Assembly (NCBI RefSeq): GCF_963678635.1
Contig: NC_087062.1
Location: 50,358,178 to 50,422,177 of the forward strand
Length of the DNA stretch: 64,000 nucleotides
Direction of reading: 5' to 3'
From: Symsagittifera roscoffensis
Taxonomy: Eukaryota > Xenacoelomorpha > Acoela > Convolutidae
In this document: piece by piece, positions 19,634 to 31,900 of the stretch
Layout of the letters: the number at the start of each line of letters is the position of its first letter
Position numbering within the stretch: position 1 is the first letter of the stretch
Program-made: the position numbers and the translations under genes
Notes under the pieces: generated by a model
What the model was told of the DNA's origin: nothing
Database searches by the model: none
The model's input: only the letters and a program-made list of their open reading frames with translations

Positions 19634-22600
19634 TTGCCTTCACTCAGCAGGAATGAGAAAAAGACATGTGAGGACTGTGACAAAGAGTACAGGAGGTTCG
19701 ATGGGGCTCGACATAGTAAAAATTGCGTGCGAGGAGTTATTTCTTGTTCCGAGAGTAGGTATTTCACTTACAATCAACAAGAAACAAACTATCATGTGGC
19801 CAAAAAACATGCTCCAACAACTTTCAAGCAATCAACGGTTAGCTCGTCTTGCGAAAAAGAGTTTCCGAGTTACTACTCGCTCCAACAACAACGGAGAAAA
19901 GAACATGGGGCGAAACAACGAAAGCCAAGTGATACGGTGGCAGACTTGAACAAGATTGTGCAGGAGGAAGCGGAAGATGGAGAGAAACTCAAAGATGAGT
20001 TGAGTGCTTGTCAGCATTTCCTGGTGGACACTGAGATGGAGAATGGGAGTCATAAGGTATTTAACTTTCAAATGTCAAAGTTAGATACCAAGATTATCAA
20101 GGAGAAGCTTGAAGAAGTCTTCAACAAGCTGGATTCCGCTGCAAAAATCAAAATTGCTCTTGGATTTGTTCTCCGTAATGTCGAAACGGGAGAATATCGG
20201 TATTATAAAGCACACGAAAACCATACTTTGTTCGAAAAACCGTATTTACTGTGTACGAAAGCGGATTTGATTTGAATCCAGGGAAAGTTGAAAAATTTGA
20301 TATCGTGGAGAAATGCACTCAAGAACGTCAGAACACAAACTGGAGGTTCAAATTGATCACAAAAGTTACTATTTTTGCTGCACTACTGAAAAACATCACA
20401 ATGATGTGTCCAGACTCTGTCTTGCCTGAACCTTTACTACGACATACGCAAGTAAAATGTCTTTTATCGGACCAAGATAAACAACCATACAAAGATCATC
20501 TTTGTCTTTTCCGTGCGTTAACAATGTATTTGCATGGCCATAGTAACCTCGATGCTCATACATCTCAATTATTTACAGAGTTTATATCAAAATCTGGATA
20601 CAATCTGAATACCCTTCGCGGAGTTGCCATTAATGATTTACCTCTTGTAGAGGGAATAGTTGAACGTAACCTATTAATCTATGATTTTGATATTCAAAAG
20701 GAGAATATAATGGAGAAGTAGCCAGGCGAAGTAATGCAAAACTCGAAAAAACAGTGAAATTGCTAAGATTCAACAATCATATCATTCATACGAATGATAT
20801 TGATTCTTTCTTCAAGTGTTTCCGATGTCCTAGCTGTGACTGTCTCTTCAACAGATCAGAAAACTTCAACAGACATCTTATGACTTGTAAAGATATAGTG
20901 CGACACATTTAGCCAAACAATGTATATACACTCCGAGAAACGCTATTTAAAAAAATGGAAGGTTTCAAAATCCCAGTTTCGAAAGATAACACACTGTTCA
21001 ACAACCTACCCATTTTTAATTTTGAGTCGATATGTGTTTCATCAGATGAACTGAAAGTTACCCAAACAACAACATGGATTGGAAAACACGTTCCAAATTC
21101 TGTATCAATATCCTCGAACCTGATAGATGAACCAATTTTTCAATTTTTCTTCGTAACAAGGATCCGCAAAAGCTTATTATCGATTTTGTAATCATCGGAC
21201 TTTTGGCTGAGAAAAGTAAACTCGAAATGAGAACTAAATTTCAAGAAGTTGACAGATTAGTTATGAGCTGATGTCCAAAACTTTCCAAGGATTGAATGAA
21301 AGATGTCGATATCTTTCAACTGTAAATTTTGAATATGAAGACGATTGTATAAAAGATACAGAGGAAACTGATATGTCAACTCAGTTTTTAAGAATGCAGA
21401 AAAATCAGCTGATTGATTTGAAACAAAATCTGGAGAGGTTTGTTAACACGTTACCTGGATTTGGACTCAACAGTTGAAAATAAGATCTGAACTTGATCAA
21501 GAGCTAACTGATTCCCTTCTTAATCAATGATAAAGAAGCTGAACCTATGGTTATCAAAAAGGCTAACGATTTCATATCTTTCCAGTTTGGAGACATACAA
21601 TTTCTCGACATCATGAAATTTTTGGGTGGAGCAACATCTCTAGGCTCCTTTCTTAAAGCCTACAAAGCAAGTGAGTTAAAAAAGTTTTTCCCTTATGAGT
21701 GGTTTGACAGTGCAAACGAGCTCGAGAATGAAGAATTACCTCCATACGAAGCCTTTTTCAGTAAACTGAGAAACAACAACCCTCTTGATAAAGACTTTCA
21801 GGATTATCAAAAGTTGAGGTCAAGTGGACTTGATAAGCAGAAAGTACTAAAGAAACTTCAAATTAGGTCAGTACCTGCAACTGGATGGGAAAATTACAAA
21901 TATTTACAGGAGATTTGGCAGAAACATGGAAAGACTACATTTGAAGATTTTTTGCAGTGATACAACAACAAAGATGTTGTTCCAACCCTTGAAGCAATGC
22001 AAAAAATAGTTCAATTTTATCATCAGAAAAAAATTGATATGTTAAAACTTGGATGTACTTTTCCAAATCTAGCAAATATTTGTCTGCACAAATCAAATAA
22101 TTAAAAATTCTACCCATTTTGCAAAATTGATAGAGATTTGCACCAGAAAATTAGAGAGGATATGACGGATGGACAATCAATTGTGTTTTCGCGAAAAGCT
22201 GTTGTGGACAAAATTTTTATCAGGGATTCATCAAAAATCTGCAAATCAATCGTTTGAATTTATGAAAGACAGTTCTATCCCTATTCAATGTGTCAAGACA
22301 TGCCAACATGATTGTACACAAGATGGGAGTTTCATTCCGATATGCAAAATTTAGATGCTAGACATAACCCGTCTCGAAGCTTTGAGAATATGGTGATGTC
22401 TTACTACCAAGAAACAAAGTCAGAATGTAGAATTGAGAGCTTCCCCACATCTGGAAATCAAAAAAAAATTGACTGTTTCAATGTAGATTGATATTGCGAT
22501 CACTGCAAAACTGTGTTTGAAGCACTGGGATGCTATTATCTTTTTTACCTTCACAGGAGACTCGTCCCTCACTTAGCGAGAAAGATATTGATAGAGGAAA

Positions 22601-23046
22601 AAATGAGAGAGATGGATGACTTGAGACGTGAGTGCAATCGCGAAAAAGATCACAAAATCAAAGAGATGTGGGAATGTGAGTGGTGGCAAAACTTCAAAAC
22701 GAACGAAAAAAGTAAGAATCATATCCGATCCAACTTCCCCTACAAAAGAGCTCTCTCTACTGATTTTTTATTGGGAAAAATAAGAGATGGATCTCTTTAT
22801 GGCTATATTTCGTGTGACTTAGTTGTTCCAGATGAACTGAAAGCAAAGATTTCTAATTTTCCTCCATTTTTTAAAAACACTGAAATTGGAAGAAATTACA
22901 TTGGTGAATATATGCAAAATTATGCCAATGAAAATGATCTTCTTAAGCATCCCCAGCGAATGCTAATATCTAGTTCCAAACTATAAAATGGTTCCATCAT
23001 TACCCTTCTTTTCAATTTTCATATGGAGCTTGGCTTACAGTGTACA
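19634..23046 (+). pseudogene. Polinton family B DNA polymerase, segment A (N-terminus to palm, truncated)
   Basis: This protein-primed family B polymerase would replicate the element. The N-terminus (19,634-20,275) carries Cys/His fingers (CEDCDKEYRRFDGARHSKNC). A frameshift leads to 20,251-20,721 (NTNWRFKL, LCLFRALTMYLHGHS), another to a C2H2 finger (CPSCDCLFNRSENFNRHLMTC region). The exonuclease I motif reads FNFESI, where FDFES is expected. The exonuclease region continues with GDIQFLDIMKFLGG at 21,547-21,960, then a TGA, the palm Asp region (YSMCQDMPT type), and MWECEWWQNFK at 22,513-22,986. Segment A stops in NGSIITLLFNFHMEL; motifs B and C are absent. The first codon is TTG, not ATG. 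At least six stops or shifts make it non-functional. Confidence 0.88.
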
Positions 23047-23084
23047 AAAATTTGTACACGCATCTTGATGGGAAAATTAAAATT

Positions 23085-24556
23085 ATTTACATGAGAGTTG
23101 GCAGAAACATGGAATGACTACATTTAAAGATTTTTTGCAGTGATACAACAACAAAGATGTTGTTCCAACCCCTGAAGCAATGCAAAAAATGGTTCAATTT
23201 TATCATCAGAAAGAAAATGATTTGTAAAAACTTGGATGTATTCTTCCAAATCTTGCAAATATTTGTCTGCACAAATCAACCAATGAAAAATTCTACCCAT
23301 TTTGCGAAACTGATAGAGATTTGTGCCAGAAAATTAGAGAGGATATGACAGGTGGACCATCAATTGTGTTTACGCGGAAAGCTGTTGTGGACAAAGCTTT
23401 TATCAGAGATTCATCAAATATCTGCAAATCAATTGTTGGAATTGACGCCAGCCAGTTCTATCCTTATTCAAGGAGTCAAGACATGCCAACATGATTGTTC
23501 ACAAGATGGGAGTTTGATTCCGATATGCAAAAATGCAAGGCTAGACATAACCGATCTCAAAGCTTTGAGATTACGGCGATGTCTTACTACCAAGAAACAA
23601 GAACAGAATGCAGAATTGAAAGCTTCCACACATCTGGAAATAAAAAATTGTATGTTTCAATGTAGATGGATATTGTGATCACTGCAAAACTGTGTTTGAA
23701 GCAATGGGATGCTATTACCATTTTGTCCTTGCCAGGAGACTCGTCCCTCACTTAGCGAGAAAGATATTGAGAGAGGAAAAAAAATGAGAGAGATGGATGA
23801 CTTGAGACGTGAGTAAATTTGCGAAAAAGATTACAAATCAAAGATATGTGGGAATGTGAGTGGTGGCAAAACTTCAAAATGAACGAAAAATTTAAGAATC
23901 ATATCCGATCCAACTTTCCATACAAAAGACCTCTCTCTAATGATTCTTTATTGGGAAAAAAAGAGATGGATGTCTTTATGTCTATTTTACGTGTGACTGA
24001 GTTGTTTCACCTGAACTGAAAGCAAATATTTCTTATGTTCCTCCTTTTTTTCAAAAAAACACTGAAGTTGGAAGAAATTACATTGGAAAATATATGCAAA
24101 ATTATGCCATTGAAAATGATCTTCTTAAGCATCCCCAGCGAATGCTGATATCTAGTTTCAAACTAGAAAAATGTTCCATCATTACCCTTCTTTTCAATTT
24201 TCATATGGAGCTTGGCTTACAGTGTACAAAAGTTTACCGCTTTGTACGGTATCTCTCTCAAAAAAGCTTCAACAAGTTTGTTCAATCAGTTGTTGATGCT
24301 AGAAGGGAAGGAGATGAGAACCCTTTATCCGGTGTTGTTGCAGAGACTATGAAGCTTTTAGGTAATTCATACTACGATTAGCAGATCAAGGACAGATCGA
24401 GACATACAATCACAAAGTACTTGAATGATGAGAAAACACTCAAAGCAATTATTGAACCACCCTTCAAACGATTAAACACTGTTCAGAGAGTTTTGTACGA
24501 GATTGAGTTACTGAAGTCAACAATTGAGCACAAAGAGCACAAAATTGAGCACAAAG
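23085..24556 (+). pseudogene. Polinton polymerase, segment B (internal duplicate)
   Basis: It restarts at the QKHG region that segment A already passed (compare 23,098 with 21,920) and runs through the palm. The frames contain GGPSIVFTRKAVVDKAF, SIVGIDASQFYPYS (motif A region with its Asp), WECEWWQNFK and LLKHPQRMLISS. Motif B reads MKLLGNSYYD followed by TAG, where KLLGNSSYG is expected. It ends in a small triplication of GAGCACAAA at about 24,520-24,556, which marks the join with segment C. Homology to segments A and C shows it arose by internal tandem duplication. Confidence 0.85.
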
Positions 24557-27298
24557 TTGAATAAAAGATCTCGAAATCATTCAAAAGAAAGTTTTGAATA
24601 TGAAGACAATTCTAGAGAAGATACAGAGGAAACTGATATATCAACTCAGTTTTTGAGAATGCAGAAGAATCAGCTGATTGATTTGAAACAAAAGCTGGAG
24701 AGGTTTGTTAACACCTTACCTCTCTTTGGTTTTAAAAGTGGAAGATATGATCTGAACATGATCAAGAGCTATCTGATTCCCTACTTAATCAATGATAAAG
24801 AAGCTGAACCTATGGTTATCAAAAAGGCTAACGATTTCATATCTTTCCAGTTTGGAGACATACAATTTCTCGACATCATGAAATTTTTGGGTGGAGCAAC
24901 ATCTCTAGGCTCCTTTCTTAAAGCCTACAAAGCAAGTGAGTTAAAAAAGTTTTTCCCTTATGAGTGGTTTGACAGTGCAAACGAGCTCGAGAATGAAGAA
25001 TTACCTCCATACGAAGCCTTTTTCAGTAAACTGAGAAACAACAACCCTCTTGATAAAGACTTTCAGGATTATCAAAAGTTGAGGTCAAGTGGACTTGATA
25101 AGCAGAAAGTACTAAAGAAACTTCAAATTAGGTCAGTACCTGCAACTGGATGGGAAAATTACAAATATTTACAGGAGATTTGGCAGAAACATGGAAAGAC
25201 TACATTTGAAGATTTTTTGCAGTGATACAACAACAAAGATGTTGTTCCAACCCTTGAAGCAATGCAAAAAATAGTTCAATTTTATCATCAGAAAAAAATT
25301 GATATGTTAAAACTTGGATGTACTTTTCCAAATCTAGCAAATATTTGTCTGCACAAAACATTAATGAAAAATTCTACCCATTTTGCGAAAATGGTAAGGA
25401 TTTGTGCCAGAAAATTAGAGAGGATATGACGGGTGGACCATCAATTGTGTTTACGCGAAAAGCTGTTGTGGACAAAAATTTTATCAGTGATTCATCAAAT
25501 ATCTGCAAATCAATCGTTGGAATTGATGCCAGGCAGTTCTATTCCTATTCAATGTGTCAAGACATGCCAACATGATTGTACCTTAGATGAGAGTTTGATT
25601 CCGATATGCAAAAATTCAAGGCTAGACATAACCGATCTCGAAGCTTTGAGACCATGGTGATGTCTTACTACCAAGAAACAAGACCAGAATGCAGAATTGA
25701 GAGCTTCCACACATCTGGAAATCAAAAGAAAATTGACAGTTTCAATGTAGATGGATTTTGTGATCACTTCAAAACTGTGTTTGAAGCAATGTGATGCTAT
25801 TACCATTTTTTCCTTGCCAGGAGACTCGTCCCTCACTTAATGAGAAAGATATTGAGAGAGGAAAAAATGAGAGGGATGGATGACTTGAGATGTGAGCATA
25901 TTCGCAACAAAGATTACAAAATCAAAGAGATGTGAGTGGTGGCAAAACTTCAAAACGAACGAAAAAATTAAGAATCTTATCCGATCCAACTTTCCCTACG
26001 AAAGACCTCTCTCTACTGATTCTTTATTGGGAAAAATAAGATATGGGAAGAATAAGATCTCTTTATGGCTATATTCCGTGTGACTTAGTTGTTCCAGTTG
26101 AACTGAAAGCAAAATTTTCTAAATTTCCTCCTTTTTTTAAAAACACTGAAGTTGGAAGAAATTACGTTGGAGAATCTATGCAAAATTATGCCATTGAAAA
26201 TGATCTTCTTAAGCATCCCCAGCGAATGCTAATATCTAGTTTCAAACTAGAAAATGGTTCCATCCTTACCCTTCTTTTCATTTTTCATATGGAGCTTTTC
26301 ATTTTTCATTTTTCATATGGACAGTGTACAAAAATTTATCATTTTGTACAGTATCTTCGTCAAAAATCCTTCAACAAGTTTGTTCAATCAGTTGTTGGTG
26401 CTAGAAGGAAAGGAGATGAGAACCCTTTATCCGGTGCTGTTGCAGATACTATGAAGCTTTTAGGTAATTCATCCTACGGTAACCAGATAATGGACAGATC
26501 GAGACATACGATCACAAAGTATTTGAATGATGAGAAAACACACAAAGCAATGAATGAACACTTTTTCAAACGGTTGAACACTATTCAGAAAGACTTGTAC
26601 GATATTGAGTTACTAAAGTCAACAATTGAGCACACAGAACCCATAATAGTCGGATTTTTCATTCTGCAGTATGCAAAGCTGAGAATGCTTGAGCTTTACT
26701 ACAATTTTTTTTTCGGTAAGTTTTGTGATGTAAATAAGTTTGAGGAATTAAAATTGGACCCAGATTTGCTGAGGAAAATTTGTATGGTTGTACGCGTCCG
26801 GAGAAAGAAGGTGACTGAGAAAAACTGAGAGAAAAAGTTTGCAGATATTAGTTTAGAGCAGATTCAAAATTGAATTTTTCCACGAACATGTTGTAGCGTT
26901 CACAAGAAGCATGATAAACGAGAGCCTGGTCTGTTCAAAGAAAAATTTAGGTGTACGGAGATGCTATGTTCATGCAGCAAGACTTGTTGTTGCTATGACA
27001 ACAAATCAGACAAGATAAAAATTAGCAGTAAAGATTGAATAAAAGAAATCTAGAGGAATCCGTTGATGACCCTATGGAAAATTACAGAAAAGTACTCGAT
27101 GAAGCAATCAACTTGAATTCAACAAACAGAGGGTTTAGAACCATTAATCATATGGTTGCTACATAAGAGCAAACAAAGAAGGGATTGAGCTACTTTTACC
27201 CTAAAAGACAAGTTCAGGACGACGGAGTTTACACAAAACCTTTGAACTTGTATATAACTGATAGTGAAATAGCATTCAATTCAGTATTGATTAACTAA
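24557..27298 (+). pseudogene. Polinton polymerase, segment C (exonuclease to C-terminus)
   Basis: It starts again in the exonuclease region (SFEYEDNSREDTEETD) and has a 233-codon frame with FGFKSGRYDLNMIKSYL (exo II type) and GDIQFLDIMKFLGG. Later frames give the motif A region GIDARQFYSYSM, WWQNFKTNEK, and an intact motif B MKLLGNSSYG at about 26,450-26,480. Motif C, normally DTDS, reads DPDL near 26,758-26,769. The Ser/Thr positions are lost and the frame then shifts. The C-terminus (GLSYFYPKRQ) is readable to TAA 27,296-27,298. It is the best-preserved copy, still inactivated by several stops including the TGA at 25,223-25,225. Confidence 0.88.
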
Positions 27299-27547
27299 CT
27301 GTAAACTTGTGGTAATTTGATTATACGAAGCAGTGATTAATATAATTCATGTTTTGAGTTTAACTTTATTCCCCAAACATGTTATTTTTTACTCGAAGTT
27401 TCGTTAGGTTTCAGTATAGTTTTAGATAGTTTTCTCGTTGAATCAAACCTGTAAAACAAAATCAAAACATCTAAACTGTAGAAGCTAGCTAAGAAACGCA
27501 AGTATCGGCAAAACCGAATTCAAAAAATTCGGGCGCCAAAATTTTTT
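27299..27547. other. 3' flank of the polymerase, nothing coding seen
   Basis: About 250 bp of AT-rich sequence without protein-like frames. A GAATTCAAAAAATTC palindrome-like stretch occurs near 27,516-27,533. Probably 3' untranslated or terminal Polinton sequence. Confidence 0.4.
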
Positions 27548-27720
27548 CTGAAACTTACCATCGTACCATCTGAAACTTTACCATCTGAAACCTGCTATCT
27601 TAATACATTTGGAAACCTATTCCCTATCTTAATACATAGGGAACTCTATTCCCTATCTTAATACATAGGTTGCTGACCGGATACTCTTTAGCCTATGTTA
27701 ATACATGGGGTTCAGCAACC
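27548..27720. repeat. Stem-loop cluster at the right end of the Polinton
   Basis: Three direct copies of ACCATCTGAAAC-type sequence (27,548-27,592) precede four copies of TTAATACAT. Each of three copies sits in the loop of an inverted repeat: TTCCCTAT/ATAGGGAA at 27,620-27,643 (8-bp perfect stem), CCTAT/ATAGG at 27,652-27,669, and CCTATG/CATGGG at 27,692-27,709. The last is enclosed in a further hairpin, GGTTGCTGA (27,668-27,676) with TCAGCAACC (27,712-27,720), a perfect 9-bp stem. It lies just before the tRNA-like array resumes. A role as Polinton terminus or transcription end is inference. Confidence 0.75.
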
Positions 27721-28895
27721 ACCCCACATTCTCCCTCACTCTTCTACTACTAAGTTTGTTGATGAAGAAAATTGGGTGGCCAATGTTATACGTTTTTCTT
27801 TTGAAACCATTCAAGGCATGGAGTTTTGAAAAAAAATCAGGTTAGTTTTTTGGCCGCGTTTTTCCACAAATAACTATCGATTTTCATTGGAAGCAATTCA
27901 AAATAGGTTTCTCTGATTTTTTGTTTTGATTTGTTTGATAGTTTCAAAGCTCTGACAGGTTGCTTAGAAAAACTTGAAATGTTAGCGAAACGATTTGCTC
28001 TTAAAAAGATTTGCAACTGTCCTTTTCTACAACTAGAGTGCTTATTTCGTCATTATGTTTTCTATACACAGACGTCAAAACTTTTTTGATCGATCAATGG
28101 CTTGATTTCATACGTTTTTTTAATTTGAGAAAAAAAACTATTCTATTTGAAGCGAAGCAAATTTGCTTTAATTTTTTATTGGTTTGATTCATTTTACAAA
28201 AAATTGACTTCTGGTCATACAGGTTGCCCGAGAAGTGAAGGAGTTGAAGTGATATTCAATATGTTCTCCGTGCATGGGTTGGAAACCCATCCCTGTCCAT
28301 TAATTTCTTATACACACCTGAACTGAATTTGGTAGGCACAAAAGTGATGTTTACCTAATTTTATAAAAAAATTCACCAAAAAAATTGTCAGAATACAAAA
28401 ATTTGGACAAAAAATTGGCTCGCAAACCATTGGAGCTCGTCTAAGGTGACTAGTCAAGCAAACAAACGTTGAAATAAGTTGGAGTTTGTTCATGAAGAAA
28501 ATCGGATGGCCAATTTTTTACGTTTTTCTATTAAAACCATTCAAAGCATGGAGTTTTGAAAAACTTCAGGTTACTTTTATGGGCCAGTTTTTCCACAAAC
28601 AACTATCTTTTTCCAGCGGAACCATTATAAATTTAGGTTTTCATTAATTTTTTGTTTCGCACCGTTTGATAGTTTCAAAACTCTAACAGGTTGCTTAGAA
28701 AAATTGGAAATTTTAGCAAAACGATTCGGTCTATAAAAAGATTTCCACCAGTCCTGTTCTAAGACTAGTGTACTAACATTGTCATTACATTTTATATACA
28801 CAGACATCAACTCCGATTTTGATCGAGCAATGGCTTGAATTGCTTTAAATTTTTTATTGGTTCGATTCAATTTACCAATGATTGACCTCTGGTCT

Positions 28896-28955
28896 TACAG
28901 GCTGGCAGCGAGGTGAAGGCGGTGAATTGTTAATCAATATATTCTGCGTGCGTGC
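28896..28955 (+). pseudogene. tRNA-Ser-like sequence with T-arm deleted
   Basis: The D-arm and anticodon part (GGCTGGCAGCGAGGTGAAGG onward) is present, but at GTGCATTGGAAGC the sequence jumps into the middle of the next monomer. The T arm and ~280 bp after it are missing. The same deletion is present in the second block at 42,189-42,248, so it predates the 13.3-kb duplication. Confidence 0.7.
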
Positions 28956-31900
28956 ATTGGAAGCAAATGAAAAATAGGTTTCCCTTTTTTCGTTTTGATT
29001 TGTTTGATAGTTTCAAAGCTCTAACAGCGATAATTTAGCGGAACGATTTGCTCTATAAAAAGACTTGCACTAGTCCTGTTCTACGGCTAGAGTGCCTATT
29101 TTGTCGTTATATTTTGTATACCCAGACGTCAAGTCTATTTTTGCTCGATCATTGGCTTGATTTGATACGTTTTTTTTGTATTAATGTTTTGAAAAGAACT
29201 ATTCTATTTGAAGCGAAGCAACTTTGCTTTAGTTTTTATTGGTTCGATTCATTTTACCATTGATTGACCTCTGATCTTACTAGCTGCCCGAGAGTTTAAG
29301 GCATTGAAGTGCTATTCAATATGTTCTGCGTGCGTGGGTTGGAAACCCATCCCTGTCCAGTAATTTTGTAAAAACACCCGAACTGAATTCGGTAGGCACA
29401 AAAACTGATAAATAAATCAACAAAAAGTTCGTCATTTCACAAAAGTTGGTAGAAAGAATCGGCTCGCAAACCATTGAAGTTCGTTTAAGCAAACTAATCA
29501 AGTAACCAAACGTTGAAAAACTTTAAATGTGTTCATGAAGAAAATCGGATGGCCAATTTTATACGTTTTTCTATTGAAACCCTTCAAGGCATGGATTTTT
29601 GAAAAAATTCAGATTGCTTTTTGGGCTATGGCTTTCCAAAAAAAAACAATCGTTTTCCAACGGAAGCAATTCAATTTTAAGTTTCCTCTTTTTTTTGTTT
29701 CGCTTCGTTTGATAATTTGAAAGCTGTAACAGATTGCTTGGAGAACTTAAAATTTTAGCAAAACGATTTGGTCTATAAAAAGATTTGCACCAGTCCTATT
29801 CTAAGTCTAGTGTGCTAACTTCGTCTTTACATTTTTTATACATAGACATGAAGTCCGTTTTTGATCGAGCAATGGCTTGATTTCTTTATTTTTTTATTGG
29901 TTCGATTCAATTTACCAATGATTGATTTCTGGTATTTCAGGCTGGCCGCGAAGTGAAGTCGGTGAAGGGTTATTCAATTTGTTTTTCGTGCGTGGGTTCG
30001 AAACTCATCCCTGTCGAGTAATTTCTTACAACACCTGAACGGAATTCGGTAGGCACAAAAACTGATGTTTACCTAATTTGATAAAACCTCACCAAAAAAC
30101 TCGTCAGGTCACAAAAAATTGGAGAAAGAATCGGCACGCAAAACATTGAAGTTAGTCTAAGCAGACTAGTCAAGCAAACAAACGTTGAAATATTTCAAGT
30201 TTGTTCATTAAGGACTCGGATGGCCAATGTTATACGTTTTTCTATTGAAGACATTCAAGGCTTGGATTATTGAAAAAATCGAGGTTATGCTTTTGGCTGA
30301 GCTTTTCCACAAACAACAATCATTTCTCAACGGAAGCAATGAAAAATATGGTTTTCCTCAATTTTTCGCTTCGCATCGTTTGATAGTTTCAAAGCTCTAA
30401 CAGGTTGCTTAGAAAAACTGAAAATGTTAGCGAAACGATTTGGTCTATAAAAATATCTGCACTAGTCCTGTACTAAGACCAGAGAGCTTATTTTGTCATT
30501 ACATATTATATACACAGACTTCAAGTCTATTTTTGATCGAACAATATCTTGTTTTGATAAATTTTTTGTTTTAAGCTAAACATTTATTCGATACTTATGA
30601 TTGCTCTCTGGTCTTACAAGCTGGCCGCGAGTTGAAGGCTTTGAAGTGCTATTCATTTCGTTCTGCGTGCGTGGGTTTGTAACCCATCCCTGTCCGGTAA
30701 GGTTTTACAAACACCTGAACTGAATTCGGTAGGCACAAAAACTGATGTTTATCTAATTTTGTTAATAACTCACCAAAAAACTTTTCAGGTCACAAAAAAT
30801 GGAGAAACATTCGGCACGCAAAACATTGAAGTTCGTCTAAGCAGACTAGTCAAGCAACCAAACGTTGAAAGTTTTCAAGTTTGTTCATTAAGAAACTCAG
30901 ATGACCAATGGTATACATTTTTCTATTGAAACCATTCAAGGCATGGATTTTTGTAAAAATTCAATTTACTTGTTTAACTAAATTTTTAAACATACAACTC
31001 TCATTTTTACACGGAAGCAAAAAAAAATCGGCTTTCTCTAAATTTTTGCTTCGCATCGTTTGATAGTTTCAAAGCTCTAACAGGTTGCTTAGAAAAACTG
31101 GAAAGGTTAGCGAATTGATTTGGTCTATAAAAATAGCTGCACTAGTCCTGTACTAAGACTAGAGAGCTTATTTCGTCATTACATTTTATATACTCAGACG
31201 TCAAGTCTATTTTTGATCGAACAATATCTTGTTTTGATACGTTTTTTGTTTTAAGCTAAACATTTATTCGATACTTATGATTGCTCTCTGGTCTTACAAG
31301 CTGGCCGCGAGGTGAAGGCTTTGAAGTGCTATTCATTTTGTTCTGCGTGCGTGCGTTTGTGACCCATCCCTGTCCGGTAATTTTTTACACACACCTGAAC
31401 TGAATTCGGTAGGCACAAAAACTGATGTTTATCTAATTTTGTTAATAACTCACCAAAAAACTTGTCAGGTCACAAAAAATTGGAGAAGGAATCGGCACGC
31501 AAAACATTGAAGTTCGTCTAAGCAGAATAGTCAAGCAACCAAACATAGAAAAATTTCAAGTTTGTTCATGAAAAAAATTGAATGGCCAATGTAATACATT
31601 TGCCAATAAAACCATTCAAGGCACGAACTTTTGAAAAACTTGAGGTTACTTTTTTGGCCTAGTTTTTCCTCATACAATTATCGTTTCACAACGGAAGCAA
31701 TATAAAGTTAGTTTTTCCTTAATTTTTTGTTTTGCATCGGTTGATAGTTTCAAAACTCTAACAGGTTGCTTAGAAAAATTGGAAATTTTAGCAAAACGAT
31801 TCGGTCTATAAAAATATTTCCACCAGTCCTTTCTAAGACTAGTGTGCTTACTTCGTCATTACTTTTATATACACAGACATCAAGTCCGTTTTTGATCGAG

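Larger units (their letters stand above)
10799..27720. mobile_element. Degenerate Polinton/Maverick transposon
   Basis: The gene set is diagnostic of Polintons: a retroviral-type integrase and FtsK/A32-like ATPase on one strand, and a protein-primed family B DNA polymerase on the other, with divergent transcription from about 19.4-19.6 kb. All large genes carry frameshifts and stops. The left end is lost inside the integrase gene, where array sequence abuts at 10,798. The right end beyond the polymerase holds stem-loops (27,548-27,720) before the array resumes at about 27,733. I found no intact terminal inverted repeat, no target-site duplication, and no recognisable major capsid protein or cysteine protease, so the element is incomplete as well as dead. 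Confidence 0.88.

Noticed and set aside
19545-19949. 134-codon plus-strand frame overlapping the polymerase N-terminus
   Set aside because: It lies in another frame over sequence that clearly encodes the polymerase Cys/His fingers.
22169-22354. Separate small gene starting MDNQLCFREKLL (also near 23,352, 25,433 and 35,463)
   Set aside because: It is an out-of-frame reading of the polymerase GGPSIVFTRKAVVDK region, not an independent gene.
25549-25836. 95-codon minus-strand frame inside the polymerase (copy at 38,843-39,130)
   Set aside because: It is antisense to the motif A region, and both copies exist only because of the 13.3-kb duplication.
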